DNA of 64,000 nt from assembly GCF_014284155.1 (NCBI RefSeq), contig NZ_JACOFZ010000003.1:248001-312000 (forward strand), in the 5' to 3' direction. Origin of the DNA: Affinundibacterium nitidum (GTDB lineage Bacteria > Pseudomonadota > Gammaproteobacteria > Burkholderiales > Burkholderiaceae_D). Positions 27,109 to 36,027 of this stretch are shown piece after piece (positions within the stretch are counted from its first letter, which is position 1; each line of letters begins with the position of its first letter). The position numbers and the translations under genes are program-made. Below the pieces are notes generated by a model. That model was not told the DNA's origin and ran no database searches. It was given only the letters and a program-made list of their open reading frames with translations.

Positions 27109-27124
27109 CTGCACAAACATACAG
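27109..27124. promoter_or_regulatory. LexA box beside attI-like site A
   Basis: CTGCACAAACATACAG, fitting CTG-N10-CAG, embedded in a 28-bp perfect-arm palindrome (GTTGAACTG/CAGTTCAAC, 27103-27130). In known integrons a LexA box here represses intI, but no intI follows. Confidence 0.65.
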
Positions 27125-27266
27125 TTCAACATCGGGAACTTCGCATGAGCGTTTCCCCCACCCAATCCAAACCACGATGCCTGATCAATAGCCGTCTACT
27201 AGACTCCACAGAACTTACACTGATGAATTTGATAGGGTGAGTACACGAACAAATTCGAATACAAGA

Positions 27267-28010
27267 TTATTTCAAATCCTCAGTTTCGAAATACAAAACC
27301 ACACCAGGGCTGCGATGGGTATTCTTCGCACTCAACAGGGGTTTCTTCAAGCTTGATGCTTCGGGAAACGCGAGGTTAGTTGTGGGAAGCTTGATGATGT
27401 TGGGTAAGTTCGGCTTGACGAATTCATTCAGTTTAAAAATCACATCAAAATCCGGGCGTCGATCAATTTCTTTGACGAGGAATCTTTCCTTGCCTTGTCC
27501 AATCACATGATATTGCCCTTGCGTTTCGGTTTTGTTTTCCATCTTGAGGGGTCTAAACATCATCACCTTGTCGACGATGACAGTCTGGCCGAGATAGCGT
27601 TGTTGACCGCCACGTTCGAAATGGCCTTCGAAGAAATCCGCGCTGAACTTTGTTAGCGGCGTAGCGGGAGCAGACGAGAGTCTTTGTAAGTCAAAGTCTT
27701 CTGGGTCTAAGGACCAAAACTGTGATTTGTTTATTAGCGCTTGCGCTAATTCATCATGCACTTTGGTGTCAGCCAAATGAAATTGGACTACCACTTGAAG
27801 GTCATGCGGCGCATGGAACATCGGCATGTGGGAAGCAAACAAAGCTGGTTTACCGCCAAACACGACCATGCCATGTTTGCCCCAGCTTTTTGCAGTTGCG
27901 TGCGCTGGCGCTGGTACTGCCGTAGATTGCTGCGCCTCGCTGATGCAAGACAAGCTAAGAAGTAGTATGAGGCATATCGCTCTTGCTACTGAGAAAAGAG
28001 TTGTGTTCAT
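27267..28010 (-). CDS. Secreted hypothetical protein
   Basis: About 248 residues from ATG at 28008-28010, giving a standard signal peptide (ICLILLLSLSCISEAQ). The protein is rich in His/Phe around residues 60-85 (FASHMPMFHAPHDLQVVVQFHLAD) and otherwise beta-rich. Family not named with confidence; its start is divergent to the LysR gene at 28141, which could regulate it through the shared 130-bp region. Confidence 0.6.
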   Translation of the reverse strand: MNTTLFSVARAICLILLLSLSCISEAQQSTAVPAPAHATAKSWGKHGMVVFGGKPALFASHMPMFHAPHDLQVVVQFHLADTKVHDELAQALINKSQFWSLDPEDFDLQRLSSAPATPLTKFSADFFEGHFERGGQQRYLGQTVIVDKVMMFRPLKMENKTETQGQYHVIGQGKERFLVKEIDRRPDFDVIFKLNEFVKPNLPNIIKLPTTNLAFPEASSLKKPLLSAKNTHRSPGVVLYFETEDLK

Positions 28011-28140
28011 GTGTACATCGCCTAGCTTTAAAGTCACTGCATCGAAATAATGCAGCATGATATTCCGTTTGCTGTCGACCAAAAAGCAACTTAAAATCCA
28101 TAGCTGTGCACTTATTGGAATCAGGCAAAAGGGAGAAATG

Positions 28141-29064
28141 ATGGAAATCGGCGACTTACGGGCATTTCTTGTTATTGCGCGTCATGCCAATATTCGTTCT
28201 GCGTCTGCAGAGTTATTCCAAAGTCCCTCTGCACTTTCTAAGGCCATGAAACGGCTTGAGGTCTCTCTTAACACGCCGCTGTTCGACCGTATTGGCAGGA
28301 GCTTACGACTGAATCCCGAAGGGGAAGCCTTGCTGCGACGAGCCGAACAACTAGTGAGTTTAGCGAACCAAACCGAAGCCGAATTTCGGGGTGAAGCTCA
28401 GCAGATTCATTGTCGCATTGTCGGGCCGGCCATTTTGCAGTGGCATTCGGGCGCGCATTTATCCACTATGTTGCAAACCCAATTCCCGGGTAGCGGTATT
28501 GCCTTCAGCTCGCAATTCGAAGATGCCGCCATCAACGCGCTCAACAAAGGTGCTGCCGACTTCGCTCTCGTTACACAGGCGGCGATTAGCAATAGTTTGG
28601 CCTACGGATTAGAAGCCATTTCACTCGGTAGCTTTACGATGAAGTTATGCGCGAGCAGCGCCCATCCTTTATCAGCGCATCTCAGCGTACAAGGTCGCAA
28701 GAAGAAATCGATCAAGCTCAAGATGAACGATGTACTAGCTTACGACTTTGCCAGCCCAGATCGTTCCTTATTTTGCGGCATCGATCGCGGCGTGCGTTCA
28801 GACGGATGGAAAGACCAGCAAGCACCAAGAAAAATTCGCTTTTGGGTCGAAGATTTACAACTACTCTTGAGCCTAGTACAGCGCGGCCAAGCATTGGCTT
28901 ATTTGCCCGACTTCGCGCTAAGCGATCCGAATTTGTTTGCGATTGACATTCGATCAAACAATAAAGAATCGAATCAAGATTGCCTTGAACAATGTTGGCT
29001 GGTATGGCGCCCGGCAGTGGCGAGTGGGTGGCAGAAACGTTTTGTTGACCGACTAGGGCGTTGA
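28141..29064 (+). CDS. LysR-family transcriptional regulator
   Basis: 307 residues from ATG at 28141, which has GGGAG at proper spacing; the upstream ATG at 28057 is in frame but lacks a site. The N-terminal winged helix (MEIGDLRAFLVIARHANIRSASAELF, SALSKAMKRLEVSLNTPLFDR) is typical, followed by a type-2 periplasmic-binding-like effector domain (about 90-300). It is divergent to the secreted protein gene at 27267, a usual LysR target arrangement. The last third is present again as a decayed copy at 30350-30881. Confidence 0.9.
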   Translation: MEIGDLRAFLVIARHANIRSASAELFQSPSALSKAMKRLEVSLNTPLFDRIGRSLRLNPEGEALLRRAEQLVSLANQTEAEFRGEAQQIHCRIVGPAILQWHSGAHLSTMLQTQFPGSGIAFSSQFEDAAINALNKGAADFALVTQAAISNSLAYGLEAISLGSFTMKLCASSAHPLSAHLSVQGRKKKSIKLKMNDVLAYDFASPDRSLFCGIDRGVRSDGWKDQQAPRKIRFWVEDLQLLLSLVQRGQALAYLPDFALSDPNLFAIDIRSNNKESNQDCLEQCWLVWRPAVASGWQKRFVDRLGR

Positions 29065-29144
29065 TGAAATTGGAAATTCGGCCACCAAATAGATAGTCGC
29101 TCTGAAGCGGCTCGGAAGAAACGACATTAAACAACGATCAAACT

Positions 29145-29465
29145 ATGGAATCTAGCGACATCACGATCTACTTCACTTTGCTTCTCAACTTCGCATTGGC
29201 ATCTGCATGCGCGCTGTATTTTCGGCGTGCGGTGTTACATCAAAGACTAGAGGAAGCGAGCGCCAAAAGGAGATTCACTTGGCTTTGCATCGCCAGTAGT
29301 CTCTTTTCGGGAATCGCTGTTTTCTTTACGGTTCTAGTGGTCTTTAATGTGGGTACAGGCCATGGCACGCTACTCATCATCGGCCCCGTGCTTCACTTAC
29401 TGCTGTGTGTTGTGCTGGTACTGCTTGGGCGGATTTTGGTGGGGTGGGAGGCGATGTCTTGGTAG
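29145..29465 (+). CDS. Small membrane protein
   Basis: 106 residues with three hydrophobic helices (about 7-25, 45-68, 76-97). No family recognised. It follows the LysR gene by 80 bp and may be co-transcribed with it. Confidence 0.5.
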   Translation: MESSDITIYFTLLLNFALASACALYFRRAVLHQRLEEASAKRRFTWLCIASSLFSGIAVFFTVLVVFNVGTGHGTLLIIGPVLHLLLCVVLVLLGRILVGWEAMSW

Positions 29466-29646
29466 CACCTATTTAACCCAAAAAAAGAATTGCCACAAAC
29501 AGCACGTGACCATGGACTTTACTTGGAATTAGTTAGTATTCTCTAATTTCGCGATAACATTGCTGCTTATTCAATTATCTGTGCAAGAATGACCAAATCG
29601 AGTTTTCTTCTATTTTGCAACTCCAACTCAATTGGAAAGGAAATGC

Positions 29647-30267
29647 ATGGATCGTCGTCAGTTTGTAACCCGCACTTTAGGAATCGCTTCGACAATTGCA
29701 CTGACTGGTTGTGCCACTGATTCATTAAAGGCAGTCTATGAAGACACCAATGAGAAAATTACTTCGGTCTTGATTTCTCAGGACGCAAAAAAATTAGTCG
29801 TGATCGGTGCCAAATATCACTATGTCTTCGACAATGTTTCTGCGCTGAGCGCTGTCTTAAACTCTTCATTCAGACCAAAACTTAATGGTGATTTTGAGAG
29901 TTTCGAAGTCGATCGAAATAATCACATCACAGGTGGATATCGTCTCACAATTTCTAGCCCCCTGAGCGATGAGCAAACAGCCGAAGCGATCAAACTAGGT
30001 TTCGCATTAAGGGATAACAGCTATGTCTTCAAAGGAAGAGTAGCCGGCACGCGTTTCTCACGTAACGAAATCAAGATCCCGGGAAACGACTCAAAACTAA
30101 ATCGAGAATATGCAATTCAAATTCGTGAACACGTGGGGTTTCGTCAGCCGGAACCCAGTCCTTTGACGCAACTTGCTTCTGGCGCTGTTTTGATCGTTGC
30201 GATTCCCTTATTCTTCATCATGTATATTTTTGGTGCCTGCATACCTTGCATGAAGCGTAACGGATAA
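29647..30267 (+). CDS. Tat-type lipoprotein with C-terminal membrane helix
   Basis: About 206 residues. The ATG at 29647 has AAGGAAATGC before it. The N-terminus MDRRQFVTRTLGIASTIAL contains RRxF (twin-arginine) and a lipobox LTGC. The middle is a mixed fold (KKLVVIGAKYHYVFDNVSALSAVL), and a single helix plus Cys-rich end (PLFFIMYIFGACIPCMKRNG) closes it. Function unknown; probably membrane-anchored outside the cytoplasm. Confidence 0.62.
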   Translation: MDRRQFVTRTLGIASTIALTGCATDSLKAVYEDTNEKITSVLISQDAKKLVVIGAKYHYVFDNVSALSAVLNSSFRPKLNGDFESFEVDRNNHITGGYRLTISSPLSDEQTAEAIKLGFALRDNSYVFKGRVAGTRFSRNEIKIPGNDSKLNREYAIQIREHVGFRQPEPSPLTQLASGAVLIVAIPLFFIMYIFGACIPCMKRNG

Positions 30268-30349
30268 CAGTTATCTATTTTCTCACCCGATATCAGATTC
30301 GATGTGATTATTTGCAATTGCAATACATTGTACACACGCAGGGCAAGTG

Positions 30350-30881
30350 CAATTAAATTGATAAAGCCGCGGATTTTCCTCTCGTTACCCACGCGGCGGT
30401 CAGCAATATTTTAGCCTTCGGGCTAGAAGCCATTTCACTCGGTAGGTTCGCAATGAAGTTATGCGCCAGCACCGCCCATCCTTTATCAGCGCATCTCAGC
30501 GTACAAAGTCGTAAGAAGAATTCGATCAAGCTCAAGATGAACGATGTACTAGCTTACGATTTTGCCAGCCCAGATCGTTCCTTATTTTGCGGCATCGATC
30601 GCGGCGTGCGTTCAGACGGATGGAAAGACCAGCAAGTACCAAGATAAATTCGCTTTTGGGTCGAAGATTTACAACTACTCTTGAGCCTAGTACAGCGCGG
30701 CCAAGCATTGGCTTATTTGCCCGACTTCGCGCTAAGCGATCCGAATTTGTTTGCGATTGACATTCGATCAAACAATAAAGAATCGAATCAAGATTGCCTT
30801 GAACAATGTTGGCTGGTATGGCGCCCGGCTGTAGCGAGTGGGTGGCAGAAACGTTTTGTTGATCGACTGCATCGTTCATGA
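30350..30881 (+). pseudogene. Decayed copy of the LysR 3' half
   Basis: Positions about 30350-30881 repeat the effector-domain end of the LysR gene at 28547-29064 with very high identity after about 30430. There is no start region or DNA-binding domain. A single A-to-T change creates a TAA in the motif corresponding to APRKIRFW (near 30644), so it cannot encode the full segment. It is a segmental duplication remnant about 1.8 kb downstream of its source. Confidence 0.85.
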
Positions 30882-30892
30882 ATTTGGCGATC

Positions 30893-31390
30893 TCAAAAGC
30901 TTCGAACCCAACGCACCGTAATGCTCTCCGTGCCTTCTTCGTACTTTTGCTCGACCTCAAATACATCGTAGCTCTTATGGACAATGGAAAAAGAGCTTGT
31001 TGTGCCGTCGACGCGTCTCTCGAACTGACCTCGAGCAGTTGCTTTTCTCAAGTCTGCGGCATCTATGTGCTCCCAAAACTCAGAAGCGATTCGATTTGCC
31101 ATCTGAAATACCACTGATTTCTTCGAGGCAAACTTTTGCTTCTTACTAGCAGTAATGGCAAACCCAAGGTGACTGCAACCACCGTAGACCAATAACCACC
31201 GAGTACGGTCTCGCCCTACCCAAGATACCTCCCTCTCTTCGGCATTGACTCGCGCATCTGGCTTGGTCGCGGCGATGGTCTGTAGCTTCTCAAGTTGGTT
31301 GGCTTGATCGTACAAGCAATCTTCACTGGCAGCGTGTGCCGTGATGGGAAGCGAAAACATTAACGCTAACAATACAAAGAATTTGATCAT
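30893..31390 (-). CDS. Secreted hypothetical protein
   Basis: 165 residues with signal peptide (MIKFFVLLALMFSLPITAHA, cleavage AHA-A). Two Cys (EDCLYD, GGCSHLG) may form a disulphide. Helix-strand mix ending YEEGTESITVRWVRSF. No family recognised. Faces the LysR remnant tail to tail, with 11 bp between the two stops. Confidence 0.58.
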   Translation of the reverse strand: MIKFFVLLALMFSLPITAHAASEDCLYDQANQLEKLQTIAATKPDARVNAEEREVSWVGRDRTRWLLVYGGCSHLGFAITASKKQKFASKKSVVFQMANRIASEFWEHIDAADLRKATARGQFERRVDGTTSSFSIVHKSYDVFEVEQKYEEGTESITVRWVRSF

Positions 31391-31444
31391 AAAAGTTAGA
31401 ACACTGGTTACAAGACAGCAAAGCGCTGTAAAACTAAGGGCTGC

Positions 31445-31900
31445 CTAAACACTCTTCACCACTTTAAAGAAACTGGGTTCAATTTCGACAGAGAATGGTT
31501 CGGCCATTTCAACTTGTCGACTCATCCTCAATATTCCACTTTTTTTAATTTTGTAGGGGATATATATAAAGCGAGAGAAACCCTCACTCTCCAATTGGAC
31601 ACGCACACCATCGGGATAGTTTGGGGCGTAGTGCGAGGGAATATTAACGTCTGCAACTAGCGCTGCGCCCAAGATTTCGCCTTTTTGAGCACTAGAGCTA
31701 AACGCTTCAGCCAACAAAAGAAATATCTCTTGAGGTTTTGGATGTTCCTCACCGTTGTCACCCCCTACTGCACAAACCTTTCCATCGGTCGATAAGGTCC
31801 CGCCAAAGGGATAGAATTCACCGGACTTTTCTAGCATCGTGCGCGAAAAATCAATGCAGTGAAGCAGTAACGCGTGTAATTGTTCAGGTGTAGCAGCCAT
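31445..31900 (-). CDS. Hypothetical cytoplasmic protein
   Basis: 151 residues from ATG at 31898-31900 (MAATPEQLHALLLHCIDFSRTMLE). Earlier ATG at 32005 would overlap the preceding gene. Contains EFYPFGGTLSTDGKVCAVGGDNGEEHPKPQEIF, a pattern seen in small proteins annotated only as hypothetical. No attC at either end, so I do not call it a cassette. Confidence 0.55.
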   Translation of the reverse strand: MAATPEQLHALLLHCIDFSRTMLEKSGEFYPFGGTLSTDGKVCAVGGDNGEEHPKPQEIFLLLAEAFSSSAQKGEILGAALVADVNIPSHYAPNYPDGVRVQLESEGFSRFIYIPYKIKKSGILRMSRQVEMAEPFSVEIEPSFFKVVKSV

Positions 31901-31923
31901 AGTGTAGATAAATTTGAGTTGCG

Positions 31924-32715
31924 TTAGGCCTTGTTTTTCGGTCCCTTTAAGCGCCGCCAAACAATCCGGCTTACCCAAATAAACATGAGAATAAAAAATA
32001 TCCAAGGAAGGAGATAGGCAATTCCTGTGATGGCAATCGACACGCCCTGAGATAGATTATTGCCAAAGTCTGACATGGAAATTGAAATGGGATGCCAAAA
32101 CCCTTGATTTTGAACAGAGCCAATGGAAACGGTGAGAATCTGTGTTTCTACACGCTGCATCAATTGTGCATTCTTTCCTGTCGCCGCTTCAAGTTCGGTT
32201 TGCACTTGCGACAGCTCTCTATTTATTTTGATTAAAGCGTCGACATCGTTGTTTGCGCGATTACGTAAAGCTTCAAGTTTTGACCTGTAGTCATTCAACA
32301 TTGTCAGTTTCTTCGCGGTGTCTTCGATAGGCGCAGCTAGATCTTCTGCAGTCGTCGATTGATTTGTGATTTTCGCTTGTTTGCTCAGAGATCCGATAAG
32401 TTTGTGAATGCCCGTCGGTTTGGCGCGAAACTTTAACGACGCAGACGATGAACGTCCAGTTTCGATTCGCGATTCTAAAACGGTGCAGAAATCGCCAGAC
32501 GCCTCACGACAAACTGCCTGCGCTGCCTCGAAAATTTCCCGGATCTTATGCTCGTCGGTGTCTAACTGTATGTGGTGTTGGTATGCCAAGTAGCGAGCAG
32601 CGTTGTTTGCAGAGTTAGCCATTGATTGCCCTGAAGTGGCAACTCCAGTCTCCACGTTCTTGGAGCAGCCTACCACCGCGGACAATATAAATAAAACCAC
32701 CAAAAACCGTTTCAT
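31924..32715 (-). CDS. DUF4349-family lipoprotein
   Basis: About 264 residues from ATG at 32713-32715. Lipobox VVGC follows a short signal (MKRFLVVLFILSAVVGC). The body matches DUF4349: long coiled helices (LTMLNDYRSKLEALRNRANNDVDALIKINRELSQVQTELEAATG) then a C-terminal membrane helix (LLPWIFFILMFIWVSRIVW) and basic tail. The role is unknown; members are envelope proteins. Ends 24 bp upstream of the next gene's start. Confidence 0.75.
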   Translation of the reverse strand: MKRFLVVLFILSAVVGCSKNVETGVATSGQSMANSANNAARYLAYQHHIQLDTDEHKIREIFEAAQAVCREASGDFCTVLESRIETGRSSSASLKFRAKPTGIHKLIGSLSKQAKITNQSTTAEDLAAPIEDTAKKLTMLNDYRSKLEALRNRANNDVDALIKINRELSQVQTELEAATGKNAQLMQRVETQILTVSIGSVQNQGFWHPISISMSDFGNNLSQGVSIAITGIAYLLPWIFFILMFIWVSRIVWRRLKGPKNKA

Positions 32716-32755
32716 GTGTTCTCCAAAAATACTAAAGTTTGGGCGCATAGGCGCC

Positions 32756-32817
32756 GCGTAACAGCATCGTAGGCGTGATAGGCAGCCAAGACACAATTTC
32801 TATCGACTTAGTTGTTC
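32756..32817 (-). other. Possible degenerate attC at the end of array B
   Basis: GCGTAAC (32756-32762) to GTTGTTC (32811-32817), 62 bp, with imperfect pairing of inner arms. The stop of the hydrolase gene lies inside, as in other cassettes. Confidence 0.3.
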
Positions 32818-33327
32818 AAGTAATTTGAAACCATCACTCCAAGCTCCAAATCCACTACTGATGTTTATATGGCCAGCATCACCGATATTTACCAACTTAC
32901 TTCCCCAGTTCGAGGCACACTGCTCTGAAAATTCAATTGAACTATACGGATCATTCGTGCTTGCGACAACCATGCTTGGAAAGTTAAACTTTGTGATCGG
33001 CAAAGGTGAAAAACCGACAGCCGCATCAGGAAAATGACTGCCATCAGGATTTGGCGGCGCAACGAGAAATGCCGCTTTTATTTTTGTATGGCGCGCTGAA
33101 GCCCAATGCGCAATCGTGATACAGGCTAAACTGTGCGCTACGATTACTGCAGAATCACCAGCTTCTATTACGGTATCTTCCAGCACATCAACCCATTCAC
33201 TGCAGACTGGATAATTCCAGTCACGTTGAGGAACACGAACGGCATCAATACCACTTTTTTCCCATAACGATTGCCAGTGCTCCGGGCCTGAATTACCAAT
33301 GCCTGGAAAAATAATGAATTTTGACAT
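32800..33327 (-). CDS. Cassette B6: RBBP9/YdeN-family alpha/beta hydrolase
   Basis: 175 residues, the usual length for the RBBP9/YdeN serine-hydrolase family. Visible are the N-terminal IIFPGIGNSGPEHWQSLWE, the nucleophile elbow VAHSLACI with Ser, the VAPP loop, the late ASTNDPYSS with Asp, and GDAGHIN with catalytic His. The substrate is unknown. It is one of the few cassettes with a recognisable enzyme. It lies after the attC at 33346 and so reads as the last clear cassette of array B. Confidence 0.85.
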   Translation of the reverse strand: MSKFIIFPGIGNSGPEHWQSLWEKSGIDAVRVPQRDWNYPVCSEWVDVLEDTVIEAGDSAVIVAHSLACITIAHWASARHTKIKAAFLVAPPNPDGSHFPDAAVGFSPLPITKFNFPSMVVASTNDPYSSIEFSEQCASNWGSKLVNIGDAGHINISSGFGAWSDGFKLLEQLSR

Positions 33328-33345
33328 CGTTTCCCCTTAAGATGC

Positions 33346-33433
33346 AGATAACGCTGAATAGAAATACGTTCGCAGTCCGATAGATTTTGATAGCTCGGCT
33401 ATTCGCGAGTCATTATCGAAAGTCATGTTAGAC
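33346..33433 (-). other. attC site, array B
   Basis: AGATAAC to GTTAGAC, 88 bp. Belongs to the commonest attC type here (ACGCTGAAT...GAAA near one end, TCGAAAGTCATGTTAG at the other). Confidence 0.8.
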
Positions 33434-33436
33434 ATC

Positions 33437-33802
33437 TTACTCAATTGTTTGCGCATGCCCACAGTTCTCATGAAAAACAAAGTACTGTTTTGCCCGCAAG
33501 AGGTGTGGCGTATTCTCAAACCACCAACTTGCGGCTTCTGGTGCCGATTTCGACAAAAGATCGATTGCCACCTTTGATTCAACAAGGAATCCAGTTTCTC
33601 GTTTTAGTTTTCCACTGAATAGAGCTACCAAACATTCCCAAAAGCCAAGTGGCCCAGCTAGCAATCCTGTGGTTCGAAACTCCAAAGGTTTTGTCGTCGA
33701 TTGAACCAGTGGAATTGACAATCCAACCCACTTCTCACGCACCCACAAAGGGGCTTCCCCTGGAGGTACTTCCGTTATCACTAACTTTAATGTTGATACC
33801 AT
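33437..33802 (-). CDS. Cassette B5: hypothetical protein
   Basis: 121 residues from ATG at 33800-33802; the longer frame would translate the preceding attC. No signal peptide. Sequence like VREKWVGLSIPLVQ and LGFWECLVALFSGKLKRETGFLVESKVAIDLL recurs among integron-cassette hypotheticals, as far as I recall. Function unknown. Confidence 0.6.
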   Translation of the reverse strand: MVSTLKLVITEVPPGEAPLWVREKWVGLSIPLVQSTTKPLEFRTTGLLAGPLGFWECLVALFSGKLKRETGFLVESKVAIDLLSKSAPEAASWWFENTPHLLRAKQYFVFHENCGHAQTIE

Positions 33803-33810
33803 CTTTATAT

Positions 33811-33897
33811 GTCTAATGTAAAGGTGAGGGGCGACAGGCCAGCTCCGCCGACACAGCGTCCCAGCAGCGAAGCCGCGCCTCGACATTATGGTTATGC
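33811..33897 (-). other. attC site, array B
   Basis: GTCTAAT to GTTATGC, 87 bp; the left core is AAT instead of AAC. The stop of the following gene lies in the right core. Confidence 0.65.
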
Positions 33898-34317
33898 ATC
33901 GGCGTATACCTTCAAGAGGCTTTCTTCCCTGCTCTGGGAAGAAATGTGGACTAGCACCGTGCGCTCCAGTTGAACCGTTGGGTGGCGCGCGGAGTTCTTG
34001 GCGAACCAGAAGACTTCCTCAAGAAGCTCGTGTTCATGCCATGTGGTCATCACGAACTTGTCGTCTGGTGCTTCCGCTGGAAGGAATTGATCAATGTTCG
34101 CGAAATCTACTGAGTCGTCCCAAGAGCTGCAATTTGTCCCCCACGCCATCATGTAGAGGCAACCCGAGCGAACCAACCAATCGCTAGCAGAGGCTTGCCA
34201 TTCCGTTGAAACAGGGGCTTCCACGATCACAACCGCGCGATAGGGCGGTGCGGAGCCAACCGCTGGCAACGAAACTCCCGGCTCAAGCCTGATGTACTCG
34301 GCGGTGGATTCAATCAT
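33892..34317 (-). CDS. Cassette B4: hypothetical protein (DUF7684-like)
   Basis: 141 residues, cytoplasmic. Contains YRAVVIVEAPVSTEWQASASDWLVRSGCLYMMAWG and WHEHELLEEVFWFAKNSA, a pattern I associate with the DUF7684 family. Flanked by attC sites at 33811 and 34321. Function unknown. Confidence 0.65.
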   Translation of the reverse strand: MIESTAEYIRLEPGVSLPAVGSAPPYRAVVIVEAPVSTEWQASASDWLVRSGCLYMMAWGTNCSSWDDSVDFANIDQFLPAEAPDDKFVMTTWHEHELLEEVFWFAKNSARHPTVQLERTVLVHISSQSREESLLKVYADA

Positions 34318-34320
34318 GAT

Positions 34321-34413
34321 GCATAACGCTGAGGCGTCGGGATCGCCGCCATCAGAAAATTAATAAACAAAGAAATCACCATTGGCGATTCCATGAAGAC
34401 CGTCGTGTTAGTT
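34321..34413 (-). other. attC site, array B
   Basis: GCATAAC to GTTAGTT, 93 bp, with inner arms GGATCGCC/GGCGATTCC pairing. Confidence 0.8.
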
Positions 34414-34419
34414 TTGTAT

Positions 34420-34851
34420 TTACCATACCTTCCACCATGGTTTTTTAGTATTCACTCCAACCGAGACGGGAGGTTGTTCATCAACTGCATTCCCGTCAAC
34501 ACCGTACAACTCACCTTCATCTCCTTGAACCTTTGCAGAGAGTGCTTTGGCAATCGACCACATTTTTTTCAGAATTTCAATGTCTGGATTCTTTACAACT
34601 ATGTTTCCTCTTCGAAAATCAAACCATGCCATATTTCCATTTTCTTGATGTCCCGAATAGCCAAGCCAAACGGACAATCCTGCACTTTCGACTCGCAAAG
34701 TATCGCCCGAATTGCTCATTGCTTCAGCAAATCTGTCAAGACGCATTTCAGCATCGCCAGTTACATAAGCAATCCATTCCGCGAGCTCGATTTCTGATCC
34801 TTCGTCGTCGAACCACAGATTTTTTCTGGTGATATGAATGTCGTAGCCCAT
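34420..34851 (-). CDS. Cassette B3: hypothetical protein
   Basis: 143 residues starting MGYDIHITRK, a motif common in small hypothetical proteins of mobile DNA. Alternating acidic helices and strands (AWFDFRRGNIVVKNPDIEILKKMWSIA); ends KPWWKVW. Cytoplasmic, function unknown, possibly an immunity-type protein (speculative). Confidence 0.6.
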   Translation of the reverse strand: MGYDIHITRKNLWFDDEGSEIELAEWIAYVTGDAEMRLDRFAEAMSNSGDTLRVESAGLSVWLGYSGHQENGNMAWFDFRRGNIVVKNPDIEILKKMWSIAKALSAKVQGDEGELYGVDGNAVDEQPPVSVGVNTKKPWWKVW

Positions 34852-34863
34852 AAGTCCTCTGAA

Positions 34864-34985
34864 AGCTAATGTTGAGCTGAACGGAACAGCGCACGACGCA
34901 CGCCGACCGAAGCGCTGGTAATTGAAAAAACGAGAACGTCGGAACGTGACTAAGCGCTGTATCCGTCTCGGGCGTCATGTTAAAA
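34864..34985 (-). other. attC site, array B
   Basis: AGCTAAT to GTTAAAA, 122 bp, the longest in array B; ends GGGCGTCATGTTA like the common type. Confidence 0.65.
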
Positions 34986-34995
34986 CTATTGCCCG

Positions 34996-35499
34996 TTACA
35001 CGGGTGCATTAGCTTGGTCAGGGAAGACCTTTCTTGCGACAAACCAAGGCTTCATTACCAAAAAAAATCCTATTAGCGATTGAGCGAGCGGAGCAATCAT
35101 AGAAAACATTCGATCTGGAGTTAAATACGTCCCCATTCCATAATCATTTCGGGTGTAAATCAAAATAGTTATATGAGTCATGATTTGCGGCGATGCAGTT
35201 ACAATCACCCAGATCCCGATAATCGCAGACGCGGCAGCGACAATTTCTCGTACTGGCAATTTGAGTTTATTATCATCATAAGTTCGCGGCACAAGTTTGT
35301 GCGCTATGAACATTGGAAAAAACCATAAAATGGCGGAGCAAACTAACGGCAGCATCGGTAATACATAAATTAAATGTCCTCCTTCGCCCTTTAACTGCTC
35401 ACGCATCGCTGAAGCAATCATCAACATTTGAAACGCGATCAAAATAAGCCAGATTGAAAAAAGACGAGCTGCTAGTCCTACAATTTGTTGTGGAGTCAT
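34996..35499 (-). CDS. Cassette B2: membrane protein
   Basis: 167 residues with four hydrophobic helices (about 10-32, 43-66, 88-110, 130-150). No family recognised. Cassette between attC sites 34864 and 35514. Confidence 0.6.
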   Translation of the reverse strand: MTPQQIVGLAARLFSIWLILIAFQMLMIASAMREQLKGEGGHLIYVLPMLPLVCSAILWFFPMFIAHKLVPRTYDDNKLKLPVREIVAAASAIIGIWVIVTASPQIMTHITILIYTRNDYGMGTYLTPDRMFSMIAPLAQSLIGFFLVMKPWFVARKVFPDQANAPV

Positions 35500-35513
35500 A
35501 AAGTTTTAACGTT

Positions 35514-35614
35514 TGAGTTAACCGGCGTGCGCCAGAGTGGCGGAGCCGGGCAAGAATGAAATGATGCCCGGCGCAGCCACGCCGAAGCACGTCCGGTTGA
35601 ACGATGGGTTAGGT
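35514..35614 (-). other. attC site, array B
   Basis: TTTTAAC to GTTAGGT, 101 bp, with strong inner arms (CCGGCGTGCGCC... and ...GGCGCAGCCACGCC-type pairing). GTTAGGT is complementary to the ACCTAAC at attI B, as expected for the first cassette. Confidence 0.82.
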
Positions 35615-36022
35615 CGCATTTTTTGCCCTCTGACCCCATTCGTTCCAGTAATTCTCACTAGCGGCAATTAGTTCATCGCGAGTGACAGTTCGACCAGATG
35701 GCAAAAGTACGCGCATTGACTCGTACTCTAGTTCTAGAACGCCCATCGAGCAATCCAGCACAAGCGGTTGCTCGGAAGAAACGTAAAGTAGATCAATTTC
35801 CCTAGCCTGGATTTCTGAGAGCTCCTCGGTCGGGGGATTGTCGTATTCGCTGTATCTGAACTTTGTGCAGCAACCTAGCTCAATGATGAAGTAATCGCCA
35901 GATTCGTCAAATTGATTGCGGAGATACTCAATCTGGATGCGCAGTACCAAATCGCCTGGAACGGTGCCGTCTATCCGAACAAGAATGCCATCGTGGAATA
36001 CACCCCAGACGTCGTGTTTCAT
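35609..36022 (-). CDS. Cassette B1: hypothetical protein
   Basis: 137 residues from ATG at 36020-36022, 8 bp from the attI-like core. Contains LVLRIQIEYLRNQFDESGDYFIIELGCC and a C-terminal helix LIAASENYWNEWGQRA. Found right after attI B, so it is the array's first and best-expressed cassette if Pc works. Function unknown. Confidence 0.62.
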   Translation of the reverse strand: MKHDVWGVFHDGILVRIDGTVPGDLVLRIQIEYLRNQFDESGDYFIIELGCCTKFRYSEYDNPPTEELSEIQAREIDLLYVSSEQPLVLDCSMGVLELEYESMRVLLPSGRTVTRDELIAASENYWNEWGQRAKNAT

Positions 36023-36027
36023 GTGTG

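Noticed and set aside
30893-32715. The three minus-strand genes before 32.8 kb as part of array B
   Set aside because: I could not see paired RYYYAAC/GTTRRRY cores between them; they are kept as ordinary genes.
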